From Diphasiastrum complanatum (lineage: Eukaryota; Streptophyta; Lycopodiopsida; Lycopodiales; Lycopodiaceae): DNA of 64,000 bases. A program made the translations under genes and the position numbers. The stretch is taken from positions 43,277,054-43,341,053 of the forward strand of contig CM055109.1 in assembly GCA_029204225.1 (NCBI GenBank), given 5' to 3'. The notes below the pieces were generated by a model. The model worked only from the letters and a program-made list of their open reading frames with translations, ran no database searches and was not told where the DNA came from. Positions 49,926 to 61,995 of the stretch are shown piece after piece; the first letter of the stretch is position 1; the number at the start of each line of letters is the position of its first letter.

Positions 49926-50803
49926 TGTAGAACAACTGATCAAACAGATCTTGATTCTACCAACAAAGTGTGCAATTTACTTGACAAAGGATGAGAAAGA
50001 AATGAACGCGAACTCGAAACATTTCTATTTGTGACCAACTCGAAAAGATTTGCGAAGGATGGCATGTGATTTGTAAGTCCACGTACGAGTATTTATCAAT
50101 AAACTTCAACCATGGCATGTGTTTTGTAAGCCCATGAGTAGAAGCTTAAATAATAATAAAATAGTTTAAACTTAGATTTAGGACTTAGACCTAGGAAACT
50201 TAAGATTAGAAATATTTTATCTTAAGTTTTCCTAAACTTTGAAGTTCTAAATCCTAAGTTAGAAGTTCTAGAAAGGCTAGAAACATATTAGTCCCATAAG
50301 TTAGTAGACACTTGTGGAAGACCCTCCTTGCCATAAAAGGAGAGGTATTTGCATTGTAAACAACACTTTATGATTAAGGCAAAATTACTATTGTGATTAT
50401 CTTGCATTTCATTGTGTTCCCATTGGAAGGTGCATAGCTTGAGGGAAGGTGCTCGGGCCTCCTCTTGTCTCCTTTCATTGGCCTTTAATTGTGGCATAGT
50501 TTGATTTGTTTATTGCTTAGTTTAGCCGCAATTCTTATTATCTCCCTTGGGGGTGTTAAGTAGGATTTAGCAATCTTGCTAGTTGGGCCTACCTTAGCAA
50601 GGATTTTTATTGTTGTTACTAATTAGCTTTATTTCCGTTTCGGGCACTAGTTGGATAAGCCTTAGTGCTCTCATTCATGTTGATTCTTTCCGTATTTTTG
50701 TTGAAGCTTGTTGTAGAAACTTAAAAAGTGGACGAATCTCTACATCCTTATACTACACCCGTAAGTAGATCTAGCCACCGCACACACTAGAAATACTTCC
50801 ACA
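49926..50803 (+). repeat. Putative LTR of element G
   Basis: A purine-rich tract (GAGAGGGAGC) directly precedes TGTAGAAC at 49926, and a TTCCACA end lies at 50803, giving an LTR of about 878 bp. No partner LTR is present upstream of the pol remnant. The following TTGGTGCCCATT looks like a primer-binding site, odd after a 3' LTR. Internal: two GGCATGTG-TTTGTAAG blocks about 60 bp apart. Confidence 0.5.
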
Positions 50804-51180
50804 TTGGTGCCCATTAGAGAAAATATGGGCCCAAAGAGGGCCCTATAAGAAATGTCATGTAGGAGAGAGAAAAATAACTATAAAGTAATTATAATATCAT
50901 TTTCTAACTTCTTTACGCATATGCCCGCACCACTTTCCATGTAAATGAATGCACCTTAGTTTAGTCACATCAAACTTCACTAATGTTTAACCACAGTTAA
51001 AATATAATTTTTCAAAATGCTGAAATATTCCCTTCCAATAGTTGGAAACACTCAAAAATTTGAATTAGGAGTGACATTTCTGAAGAAAGCCTATGCCATC
51101 TCTATCTCCAGCAGAGTCGTTAGCGCCATCTCCAGCTTTGTTATTGTCATTGTATTGTTTGTTACTATACTACTGTACTG
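50804..51180 (+). promoter_or_regulatory. Upstream region of transposase-like gene copy 2
   Basis: Non-coding between LTR G and the ATG at 51181. It should contain the promoter and, if the unit is a transposon, its left terminus. No clear terminal inverted repeat against the far side was found by eye. Confidence 0.3.
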
Positions 51181-51889
51181 ATGACAAAGTTTTATCATCT
51201 TCATGTGGATCTGTCACCAGAATATGCTCCGCTTAGGATGAGATATTCAAAGCAACCCAAATTGTCAACTTCTGATATGGTCCGATACAGGGAGGAAAAG
51301 CTAAAACATGTAGATTTATGGTCATCAAGAACATTGTACCCTATTGATCCATGTTCATTGCAACATCAAGATTTTTATTCGGTGAGTCAGTTACTAGTCT
51401 ATATGTGTCATGGTAAAAATGGCCTTTTGGGTTACTGTGAGAATTTCATGCTCTATGGAAATGCACATTCAATGCAAAGAATACATTATTTGGAAGAGGA
51501 ATCAAGGAAAATATCAAAGGAGTGCGAAGAAAAATCTACAAAGATAAAAACTTGTTTGGATGAAAATGAGATGCTCAAAGAGGAGATCCAAAGGTTGAAA
51601 TCTTTTTTGCATCATTATATAACTAGTAATGATGAGATAAAAATTGCATTTCAATCCATGCGTATCTCATATTTGTCTCTTGTTAAAGATATGGATGTGC
51701 TCAACAGAAAGGTCCGAAGAAACAAGAGGAAAAGACTGGTAAACAAGGATATATGTGATCTATCATCCAGAGAGGTCATAGAAAAAGACGAATCTGTACA
51801 TTCAAGTAAGTTATAGCTTATTTGGTACTGAAAATTGCTTGAACTTTTTGATTTATTTATAATCACTAATTTAGTTATTTATTCAATTC

Positions 51890-52709
51890 TGTTGAATTTC
51901 ACACGTGTGGATTGTCCACTACATGTACTTGTGATCTTCTAAGGTGTGTAGATGCACCAAGATCAAGACTAGATTGAGATTCAAGATCTATCTTTGATTC
52001 TATGGCAAAAACACACTACTACATGCATTCAATCACTTCCAACTCTCACTCACACGTGTGGAAAGTGTTCCAAAAGTATTCTAAGTAAAAACAAGCTGCT
52101 CTCCTCGAGTAGAGAGAGAAAAACCATCAAGAGCTCTCGGGTAGAGAGAGAAAGCTAGAAATTCAATGACACTCAAAATCCACTCAATCTCAAAATCAAT
52201 TAGATCCAAAAGGAGGAGTACAATGATACTAATAGATTCATGAGCTACCACTATGCTTAATTATGATTGGATCACACTTTGCCACCTCTTAATCCTATTG
52301 GACCATTGATCCATGCACCTCTAAATTCTATTGGACTATATTCAAGCACACCTCAATTTTCTATTGGACCTCACAAGGTTCCACCTCTAAATCCTATTGG
52401 ACCTCTTAAGCTTCATCAAACAAAAGCATGACACTTGTCTACACTCTAATTGGCACAAGTTTGGCTCTATTTTGGCTCAATATTGGCATTACAAGTGGAA
52501 ATGGATAATTTGCCATCTATGCCAAATTTGACCCTATCAACATCCTACACCTAAATGCTTGACTATGAAATTCTATGAGACCCCTATATCAAACATTTTG
52601 ATTTACTTTACAATTCTCCACACGTGGGAACATCCTCCACACATGTGAGATTCACTTACAAACTTCTATCATAAAAAATAGCAAGCTAAATTTTTGCCAA
52701 TTTCTCACA
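51890..52709 (-). repeat. Element E 3' LTR
   Basis: TGTTGAATTTCACACGTGTGG...CCAATTTCTCACA. Contains two CACACGTGTG palindromes, near 51899-51909 and 52052-52061. Confidence 0.93.
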
Positions 52710-52836
52710 CTCCTCCTCAAAAAAATAGCTTGGAAAGGTACTAGATCACTTGAGAAGTTTGTAAGTCTTTTTGAGTGGATCCTTTGGTATGCATAAGAAG
52801 TGAAGATCAACCAAGGGATCCATCATAGCAGCACCC

Positions 52837-55410
52837 TCACCATATCCATGATAAGATCTCTTTGGTAGAGATCTCTTGCCAATGCCTTTGAAGAGTGCTC
52901 CACCAATATGCCACTATTATCATGGGTTTCCTCCATGCTTGATGATGATCTTTGCCTTGAAAGTTCCACTTGCATGATGGATGCACCATAAATAGAGAAA
53001 TCTGAGGCTTCCAAGCCTCATAAGGATCATGGAGATCAAGATCATAAGATGTGAAACAATGATGATTATCAAGCTTATGCTTTCTAGCTCGACTAGTCCA
53101 CATACAATGAACTATATCCATGATGGATCTAATCTTGATATCAAAGACTATCTTGATCTTTTTTAGGCTAGTTACTCTCTCAAGGATGTAAGTGTCCACT
53201 TTGGATGCTTCACTTAATCTCAAGAGGAGTTTACACTTTGCCTCAAAACATGTGAAAACATGATTTTCAAAAAAGTGAGTACCAAGCTCAATCTTGTTCT
53301 TACTAGAACCAAGAGCATACTTTTGACAATACAATATCTTGCTTTCAAAAAGTATTGGAAACACAACTAAGTCAATAATGACAAGAAACATGTCCATACC
53401 ATAAGCATCATACAAAACTAGTATAGCTTTTCTTGAACTTTGAGATCCAAAAAATTCAATGAAGCAAGATAGCATTTCAAGCAAAGGAAGAGAAGCATAT
53501 ATGAATGTGTTGTAGTAGATACAACATGAAATATGCCCCTCTTTGCTATGTAAGGTGAGCCATAAAGACTCGGCCATGCATCTTGAAGATCTTCTTGAAA
53601 TCATATGAAGAAGAAACTCCTCCTCACACATTGGCCCCATCATAACTTGAATACCTTCAAAAAGGATAACTTGTGATGCTTCTTGAGAAGCCTTGATCTC
53701 GGCCACTTCCAAGATTGAATCTTCATGCAATATGACATCTCTATTCACCATCACATTTGAAATAGAGAGTGTAAAGACACTAAAGGCCTCCTTGATGGAT
53801 GAGTATCCAATCATGATCCATGAGCTTGGATCATCCTTCCTTCTTGTTTCCAAGGGAATATGTGCAAAGCAAGCACTACCAAGTTCACTAAGGTGATCAA
53901 CCTTAGGCTTCATCTTGAATAAAACTTCATATGGTGCTATTTCTTCAAGAGCTCCAATACTCCTCAAAGCTTTGATCTTCAGTGAGAATTTCTTCTCAAC
54001 ATATGCTTTCAATAATAAGGAATAATCATACACCATAATACTTGAAGAGAGAAGATATGTGCATCTTGTGTAATCCTCCTCCTTTGAAATATTGGAAATA
54101 TAAGAAACATCAAGAGAGTTTGCACTCTCACTTGGATCCAATTTGTAGATGCCTTCAAATCTTGATCCATATGCAAGGATCTCACCATCCTTCTTAATCA
54201 CACAATTGTCAATATTGAAATGGACATCAAAGCCACTATCAAGAAGTTGGCCAACACTTAAGATGTTCTTTGTAAGCTTTGGGAAAAAAAGAACATTGTT
54301 GAGAAAGAGATCTTTAGAAGATGCAAGCTTCAAGGGAATAATCCCTACTCCTTCAATATTGCACTCATGCTTACTTGCAAAGTATATGGTCTTCTTGACT
54401 CCATCATAAGGCATAATAGATGAAAAAAAGTGCTTGGAGCCACACATATGTGAAGATGCTCCACTATCAATATACCATGAGTCATCCTTGTTGAAGGTGG
54501 AAGAGGAGAAGCTTGATGCCATAAGAGAGCCTTCTCCATCACTTGCAATATAGTCATCTTTCTCATTGGTGATGTTGGCTTGATTGAGTTGATTCTTCTT
54601 CTTGAAGCAATTGGTGGCATAATGGCCTTTCTTGCCACAATAAAAGCACTTGATCATCTTCTTCTTGAGATTTGAATTAGAAGCATGAGAGGTATCCTCC
54701 TCCTCTCCATCTTGGTCTCTAGCTTTGTCATTAGAGAAGTGATGGTGTTGCTTCTTACTCCTCTCTTTGTGCTTGGCAAATAGAACTTTGCCATCATCAT
54801 GATTGAGTGATAGCTTGTCCATCCTCAAGAGTTTGTACTCTTGTCTTGATTCTTCAGAAATAAGCACACTTTGAAGGGCCTCCAAACTTGGTAGCTCCTC
54901 CTTAATAGCATAGGATTGGACAAGGTTGTCATATTCATCTCTCAAGCCATTGAGAATGACTTGGACTAGCTCACTTTGATTGATTGAGTCACCAATACAT
55001 GCAAGCTCCCTATGAATATCCTTGACCCTCAAAACATAATTAGATGCACTCTCATCACTCTTTTGACTACTTTGGAATATTTGATTTCTAAGAGTGAGGA
55101 GCCTAGAGGTGTTCTTAGCCTCATAGATGGACTTGAGACAATCTCAAGCTTCCTTGGATGTAGAACAATCACCAATCTCCCTCAATATCTCATTAGAGAC
55201 ATTCATCTTAATGTAGTGGAGAGCCATCCTAGCTCTCTTCTTGTATTTTTGTACTTCTTGAAGGACTTGAGGCTCCTCCTCAATCCCAAGTACAATGTCC
55301 ATCACATCTTGGAGTATCAAGATGGACTCCATCCTCAACTTCCATATTGAATAATTGGAAGTAGACAATCTCTCACTTGGTTGCAACAAGTATGAACTCA
55401 TTGAAGTCAT
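52837..55410 (-). pseudogene. Element E gag-protease with scrambled pol
   Basis: ATG at 55410 starts a UBN2 gag (SERLSTSNYSIWKLRMESIL); one TGA at about 55143 stands where Trp is expected. The frame then stays open to 52837. The CCHC knuckle CFYCGKKGHYATNC (about 54620-54661) and protease DSGASSHM (about 54450) are normal. After the protease/GAG-pre-integrase linker the integrase core is deleted: a short YLLSS...KIKALRS relic joins directly to the integrase C-terminal region (APYEVLFKMKPKV...RRKDDPSS). Beyond the linker, RT is replaced by sequence without RT motifs, and only an RNase H-like relic (ELGTHFFENHVF) is suggested. Keeping a long open frame in rearranged sequence is unusual. Confidence 0.85.
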
Positions 55411-56155
55411 GTAAAGTGGAGATAAATAAAAGTGATGAACAAAAAATGTTGCTTCTCTCTCACTATAGGATCCAATAATGGTGTGCTACCATCTCCTATG
55501 CAAGATCTTGCAACAAACTGTGAGATGATACTCACTAGCTATCTCAATCTCTCCAAGACTAGATCTACTTCACATCAAATGATGGAGTATGGGCAAAGTT
55601 AGGATCAAACACTCTTAGCACGTGTTAAATACACTAAGAAACCAAATTTGACTCAAATACAATGATATTGCATGAAACAAAATGGCTAAGATCTCAAAAC
55701 ATTGCCTAGATCACATATAGATGAGATTGGTAAGCATTCAACTGTGATTTTAGATCAAACAAGCAATCTTTTGACCAAACCAAATGTGTCCACCCAGGTC
55801 TAGGTGCCCTACATAACCCTCTTCAAAAGCTTATAACTTTTGATTGGCTCAACCAAATGGAATGAAACTGATTGCATCAAAAACTAGACAAAAATAGCTT
55901 CAAAACAAGCTATCTAGCAAGATTTTTGGATCAAACATGAAAGAGAACTCCCAAACTGAAATTGGATTTTCCTCACACGTGTCTGAGCACCTGATTCCGT
56001 ATAGTACCAGGTCAGACCCAATCAATGTCCTTTTGATCTCTTTTGATCCAAAGTTGAACAAGATAGCTAGGAAAATGGGCCTTGACAATTTCTAGCTCAA
56101 GATTGATGAATAGTTTTCACTCAAATGGATCAAAATGCATGGTAACCTTAGGTAG
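55411..56155 (-). other. Element E leader
   Basis: Untranslated leader between gag and PBS. A CACACGTGT motif also occurs here near 55975. No gene. Confidence 0.5.
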
Positions 56156-56167
56156 GCTCTGATACCA
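56156..56167 (-). other. Element E primer-binding site
   Basis: GCTCTGATACCA is the complement of TGGTATCAGAGC, directly abutting the 5' LTR. Confidence 0.92.
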
Positions 56168-56987
56168 TGTTGAATTTCACACGTGTGGATTGTCCACTAC
56201 ATGTACTTGTGATCTTCTAAGGTGTGTAGATGCACCAAGATCAAGACTAGATTGAGATTCAAGATCTATCTTTGATTCTATGGCAAAAACACACTACTAC
56301 ATGCATTCAATCACTTCCAACTCTCACTCACACGTGTGGGAAGTGTTCCAAAAGTATTCTAAGTAAAAACAAGCTGCTCTCCTCGGGTAGAGAGAGAAAA
56401 ACTATCATGAGTTCTCGGGTAGAGAGAGAAAGCTAAAAACTCAATGACACTCAAAATCCACTCAATCTCAAAATCAATTAGATCCAAAAGGAGGAGTACA
56501 ATGATACTAATAGATTCATGAGCTACCACTATGCTTAATTATGATTGGATCACACTTTGCCACCTCTTAATCCTATTGGACCATTGATCCATGCACCTCT
56601 AAATTCTATTGGACTATATTCAAGCACACCTCAATTTTCTATTGGACCTCACAAGGTTCCACCTCTAAATCCTATTGGACCTCTTAAGCTTCATCAAACA
56701 AAAGCATGACACTTGTCTACACTCTAATTGGCACAAGTTTGGCTCTATTTTGGCTCAATATTGGCATTACAAGTGGAAATGGATAATTTGCCATCTATGC
56801 CAAATTTGACCCTATCAACATCCTACACCTAAATGCTTGACTATGAAATTCTATGAGACCCCTATATCAAACATTTTGATTTACTTTACAATTCTCCACA
56901 CGTGGGAACATCCTCCACACATGTGAGATTCACTTACAAACTTCTATCATAAAAAATACCAAGCTAAATTTTTGCCAATTTCTCACA
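56168..56987 (-). repeat. Element E 5' LTR
   Basis: 820 bp partner of 51890-52709. Differences cluster around the CTCGGGTAGAGAGAG segments. Confidence 0.93.
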
Positions 56988-59121
56988 ACTTCAACTTTCT
57001 GTTGATTTGCTTATTATATATTGTTGTGAATACTATGAGTGTCCTAATTTCTACTGACATTTTCATGAACATTATGTTTGCAATGCAGATCAGCATTGGT
57101 TGTTGAAGACCATTTGGCCGATGAGATTTCAATTGGAAACTCACTAGGCTCTATCTTGACTTCTAAATCTATGAAATCAATGTTAAATAATAACAAAATG
57201 AAAAAGATTAAGTCTTCAGTTACTGATAGCATTATGGATGAAATTGGAAAAATATTAGACACTACATTGCTTCAAGGGGAATGTGACTTTTCTAGCATCA
57301 GTAGGAAAGCATATGCAACAATGTTTAAGATGATAAAGGAGGCATTTGCACAGGTAAATATTAAAAAGTTTCCAATCCCATGACCATTTTATCTTTAAAA
57401 AGAAAAAGACATGTTAAACCATGGTATGCAGACAATAGTTGGTAATCCATCTCATATTAATGAAGTGTATTGCTCGAAAGGAGAAAGTCTAGCATATAAC
57501 AATTCCAACTATTTATTTATTGACATTAATCAGTTATAAACATTCATCATAAATTTTTATGGTATTACAAATGAGAATGTCAATGATAAGTTTTGATAGT
57601 TGTTCTCAAGTTAGATGAGTCTAAAAATATAAAAGGACAAAAAATGGAAAGAGTCAGTCTCACAATCATGAATGGATCACTTTCAAATTCAGAGGACTCA
57701 AAACACCTCAATTTCAGTGTTCAATCAGAAAATGATATCTGGTGGTTGGCAGCATTTCAAGTATAGTAGTCCTTTCGCATAATAAATAGGGATAATCATT
57801 TGAATATGGATTTCATATCTAGAATTTTTTTTGTGTTAATATTATGAGGCTAATCACGTTTTTGTATTTTCTTATAGGTGCTGAAAGAAGACCATAGCAT
57901 TTTCTCATGGATATTTAATAGAACATCATATCCTGCCACCATAAAAAAATCACATGGAGGGAGTTCCACTCAATATTCCTGGAATTGGCACTTTCAACAT
58001 TGAATGGCATTTAGCAGGAGATCTAAAGAAATTAAAATGTATGTTCAATGTATCTCATGGCGCCAACTCTAAACACCCTTGTTTGTACTGCATGAAAACA
58101 ACAAAAGACATGACAAGGAGTACAAGAATATCAAGAGATCGAGAAGGTCTTAATTGGAAACCTCTACTATTGATTCCTCTACGAAATGTTCATATCTGTA
58201 CATTGCATGCGGAGGTGCGTATTATAGAAAAAATAATATATCTTCACATCTTGTTTGCATGGAATTCCGAGCCAAAGGCCTCTGCAAAGGAAGCTATTTC
58301 CATATTAGAGGATGTGTTGTCCAAAGCAGGCTTACATAAAGGCCATGTTAAAATAAAAAAAGATGACAAGTTATCAGGTAAAACATGAAATATTCCATGC
58401 AAGCCGAACATTGGAGGATCTAAAGCTCGAAGATTTTTATCAAATTATTCTGGCAAACAATCTAAGGTTCAATATACGGTTTGGAAGGAGATTATTGCAG
58501 CAACTCAATATTTTGAAGAAGAAGATTCTACTCGTATACACAAAGTAGAAGTTTGGAAAAAGTTAGACAACATGGTGAAATACTTGAGAAAAGATAAATT
58601 TTCAAATATTGATGTTCAAATGATACAGAAAACAACCAATGAGTTTGTGGATGCAGTTCAGAGTGCATGGGGTGTTGATCATATAACACATTATATGGTA
58701 AGATTTTGATTTTACACTACCATAGACAAATATGTGCAATTAAATTAGATACTTTTGGTACTGATTTAGATTGTGTTTTTATGACATGCAGCACATATTA
58801 TGACATCATTCGACATTCTTTGCAAGAAATAGTGAAAGTCTTAGCATATGGTCATCGCAAGGAATGGAAAAATCTCATTGGCAAGCAAGAGCGACATTTC
58901 ATAAAAGTACACAACATGGCGGGCCTAGCACAAAAAATAACTATATACTGCAACTTTTCCAATGGTTTTACAGAAGAATCCAAATTCGTCATAATACAAA
59001 ATCGACGGATTATAAAAAATTTCAAAAAGCATGCAAATTTATACAAGCCAGTAGGCTATAGTCAGACAATAAAATTTTGTATATTAAATAAAAATATTTA
59101 CAAAGTACAATTCAGCAGTAT

Positions 59122-60634
59122 CTAATATGCTTCCGATATTTTTTCCAATGAAAATTGCAACTTAGAATCATGCAACAATTTTCTTCTTTCGTATGGATCC
59201 AATAGCTCATAGTTTTCATGCTTACTAAGATCAACGTAAGCAGCATACACTGCAAAATAAGATGATCTGAGCATGGAATTCATTGGTCCATATCCTAAAA
59301 TTTTAACCGCAATAGTTTTCTTTACAAAAATTATTTTATGCACCTTATTAAAATTATGTCCTCCAAGAAAATGAGACAGTGCCTTGATTGCCATAATCAT
59401 AGTTTCACCATGTTGATGAAGCTTTGAATGGGCAACACTTATCTCATTATTCTTGAAGGACTTTAGATAGTGCCCGAGTGAATGATCTCTTGAAAATTCT
59501 CCCGCAGAAGATCTTTGCCCTCCTCGACGAATTGCGAAATCATCAAGGAAAGTTGTTTCCTGAAATGATAAAAAACAAAGTAAGCTCTAGTATATAATCT
59601 GACATAAAAAATCTACTAGTACTTGATAAGAGACAAAACTTACGCATTCGGCTTTGTCTTCTCTAATTACTGTCTCACCATCAATATTATGTCCACCTTT
59701 TGATGTCAATATTGTTGGTGAATAGACAGATGGTTGTGGAAATCCAAGTTGACTTTGGATTCTAAGAAACTCCTCCTCAGAAGGCAGATCATCTTCTTTG
59801 TTGCGCATTTCCTCCACAGCCATTTTCAAGCAACCTTTCCCTAAATAAAATCTATCATTATGTATATCGTCGACACCAAGGAGAATATCATCAGTATCAA
59901 AATCAATAATATCCGAAAATTTATCAAGCTCTTTGTTCAAAATCAAAGAGTCTCAGCTTCAGTGAAGTCAAAAAGATCCGATATATCCGATATTGTCAAA
60001 AAGAAATTATTATCTATATTATAAGTAGGCAAAGTGATCAAACATATATCAGAAGGAGAAAGGGTGGTGGGTGTTCTAGGGCCTATAAAGATAGATCTAT
60101 TTTGAGCAGGATCAAAATCAGAACAATCATCTAAATTAACACTCGTATCAATAAAAAAGATTTCTATATCTACAATCTTTGACTTTTCAGACTCTGTACC
60201 ACTAGAAGAAGCTGTTTCAGAAGTGGAGGGCAAAGAGTCCGAATCGTCAGAAATATTTAATAAAAAACAAAAAACAAAAGCAGACTGAAATCAACAAATC
60301 TACAATTTTTAGTATGAATTGGGCACTCATCTACAAACTTGAAGTCATTATGCTTGGTAAACATTATGTCAAACTTAGTTTTATAGATATGCTTGTCTAG
60401 TGCCACCAAGTCCTGATAATGAATCATGTCTTTATTCTGAGACCTAAATAACGGAATAGTGAGCAGGAACTTAAATCTGAGATATATCTCAGAAAATACC
60501 TCCACACCAGAGCCCTCAGTTATAGAAGGTAGAATAAAAAGAAAAGGAGAAAAAAGAGATTTGAAATAGTCCAACCCATCAGTAAGACCAAATTCATTAA
60601 AAGAAGAAACCAAACTGGATTCAAAATTAGACAT
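59122..60634 (-). pseudogene. Second gene of the two-gene unit, copy 2 (unknown function)
   Basis: Start at 60634 (MSNFESS). A first block to about 60257 is hydrophobic then mixed. A second block (60260-59943) is Ser/Glu-rich with SDDSDSLPSTSE followed by KIVDIEIFFIDTS, resembling the acidic plus hydrophobic pattern of SUMO-interacting motifs. A one-base shift at about 59943 leads into DFDTDDILLGVDD...SEEEFL, ending at a GAATGC|GTAAGT donor (59644). The last exon (59559-59122) has the HYLK-F-NN and MAIKALSHF motifs shared with copy 1. The junction between the first two blocks is not resolved. It converges on the transposase-like gene with 60 bp between stops. No known domain; an accessory or DNA-binding role is a guess. 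Confidence 0.55.
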
Positions 60635-61756
60635 TTTAAACAAAAATAACAGAACTGAAATTCCAAATATCGCTCTCAGGTGCAAACACCAGGTCAGACA
60701 AGCAAGTCCAGTCAACGTGCGCTCGAAAGAGATATTGGAAGCTGGAGTATCGGATCCGAGCGCAAGAATAATGAGCAGGAAAGAAAAGGGATACGAAACG
60801 CGCTTGAATGCGATACAAGAGGATGTAGTATCGGATCCAGGTGCATAATAGTCAGCGACACGTAATGAGAGCAAGCGATGCGCTTGAAATCGATATCCGG
60901 CAAAGCAATCATAAATTTGCAGGAAAATTCGAGCCGAAAAATACCTATTTATATAAAAAAATTTGCACGCGTGGAGAAGTGGCGAAGGAACATGTGTCGA
61001 CATGTGATTGGCCAAAATAAATGCATCGTACCTTGAATGATTGATCTGACATTTGTCACGTGCGCGAATGACATGCATCGTCAAGGGATTCACGCACGTG
61101 TCACAGCCCACGTGTCCTTATAATATGATCATCATTGTCAGTACGGACATTCCACGTGGACTAATCATCAGATGACACGTGTCTCAAAAATTCATTAAAA
61201 AACGAGAGCAAACTGGATTCAAAATTAGACATTTTAAATAAAGATATCGCTCTCAGGCACAAACCCCTGGTCCGACAAGCACGTCCAATCAACGAGCGCT
61301 CGAGAGAGATTTTTGAAGTTGGAGTATCGAATCCAAGCGTAGAAACAACGACCAAAAAAAAAAAGGTATGTGAGACACGCTTGAATGCGATACCGGACGA
61401 TGCAGTATCGGATCCAGGCGCATAATAGCCAACGAGTTGTAATGAGAGCAAGCGGCGCCCTTGAAATCGATATCCGGCAAAACAATCTTGAATTTGCATG
61501 AGATTCCGTGTCCAAAAAGATCTATTCATAAAAATTATTTCTCACGTGTGGAAAAGTGGCGAAGTAACACGTGTCGACTTTTGATTGGCCAAAATAAATG
61601 CGTCGTATCTAAAAGAATGGATCTGACATCTGTCACGTGCAAGAATGACACGCATCGATCAGGGATTCGCGCACGTGTCTCAGCCCACATGGCCTCATAA
61701 TTGGTATATCATAATCAGTACGGACATTCCGCGTGGTCTAATCATTTGATGACACG
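60591..61756. repeat. Tandem duplication of a promoter region
   Basis: Two units, 60591 to about 61190 and 61191 to about 61756, match along their length with moderate divergence. Each includes an initiation site (MSNFESSL-S-FNEF), about 300 bp of 5' leader and a distal part with CACGTG elements. The distal copy thus carries a second ATG that opens only a short frame. Confidence 0.85.
61056..61181. promoter_or_regulatory. Cluster of CACGTG (G-box) elements
   Basis: Five CACGTG hexamers in about 125 bp (near 61058, 61085, 61100, 61153 and 61176), several extended to ACACGTGT or CCACGTGG. Four more lie in the sister unit (near 61547, 61569, 61638 and 61673). In plants this core is bound by bZIP and bHLH factors. 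The cluster lies between the two divergent genes. Confidence 0.6.
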
Positions 61757-61995
61757 CTCTTTCATCCTTCAAGCATCCGTTCTCTCATAGTGCGCTTGAG
61801 TCCGATACCGCCTGCTATGCAATATCGCTTTCAAGCGCACATCCCTTTTTTGCATATAATCTCTGTAGATCTTGTGTTCAAAACCGATATTCAATGCTGG
61901 TATCGATCTCAAGTGCCCTTTCGTCGCAAATTTTTTTGTTTTGATCCACTTTTGTTTATTTCAAACATCTTTTTGCTAATTTTCTTCTTCCGAGA

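Larger units (their letters stand above)
51890..56987 (-). mobile_element. Copia element E, internally rearranged
   Basis: The 3' LTR is 51890-52709 and the 5' LTR 56168-56987, 820 bp each with roughly eight differences. Imperfect target duplication AATTC/ACTTC. PBS (TGGTATCAGAGC complement) lies just left of 56168, and a CTCCTCCTC purine-tract complement just right of 52709. Inserted in the first intron of the transposase-like gene. The integrase core and most of RT are missing, so it needs help in trans. Confidence 0.93.
51181..59061 (+). pseudogene. DDE-transposase-like gene, copy 2, split by element E
   Basis: Exon 1 (51181-51805): DLWSSRTLYPIDP motif, coiled coil, then RRNKRKR basic patch, ending at an AA|GTAAGT donor. 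The intron (51806-57088) contains element E. Exon 2 (57089-57760) leads to the first Asp (QLDESKNIKGQK, about 57615) and NFSVQSEN-IWWLA. Exon 3 (57878-58697) has the second Asp in EWHLAGDLK and CLYC at 58081-58092, then ICTLHAEVRIIEK. The last exon (58792-59061) carries the Glu in QGMEKSHWQ. Defects: TGA after FPIP and further stops to 57600, a one-base shift in the A run before 57954, TGA at 58386-58388 and TGA early in the last exon. The second and third motifs are nearly identical to copy 1, so the coding sequence was under selection before decay. Transposase identity is inferred. Confidence 0.6.

Noticed and set aside
60680-61515. Several short frames on both strands over the duplicated promoter
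   Set aside because: They repeat because the DNA is duplicated; no motif beyond the true start MSNFESS.
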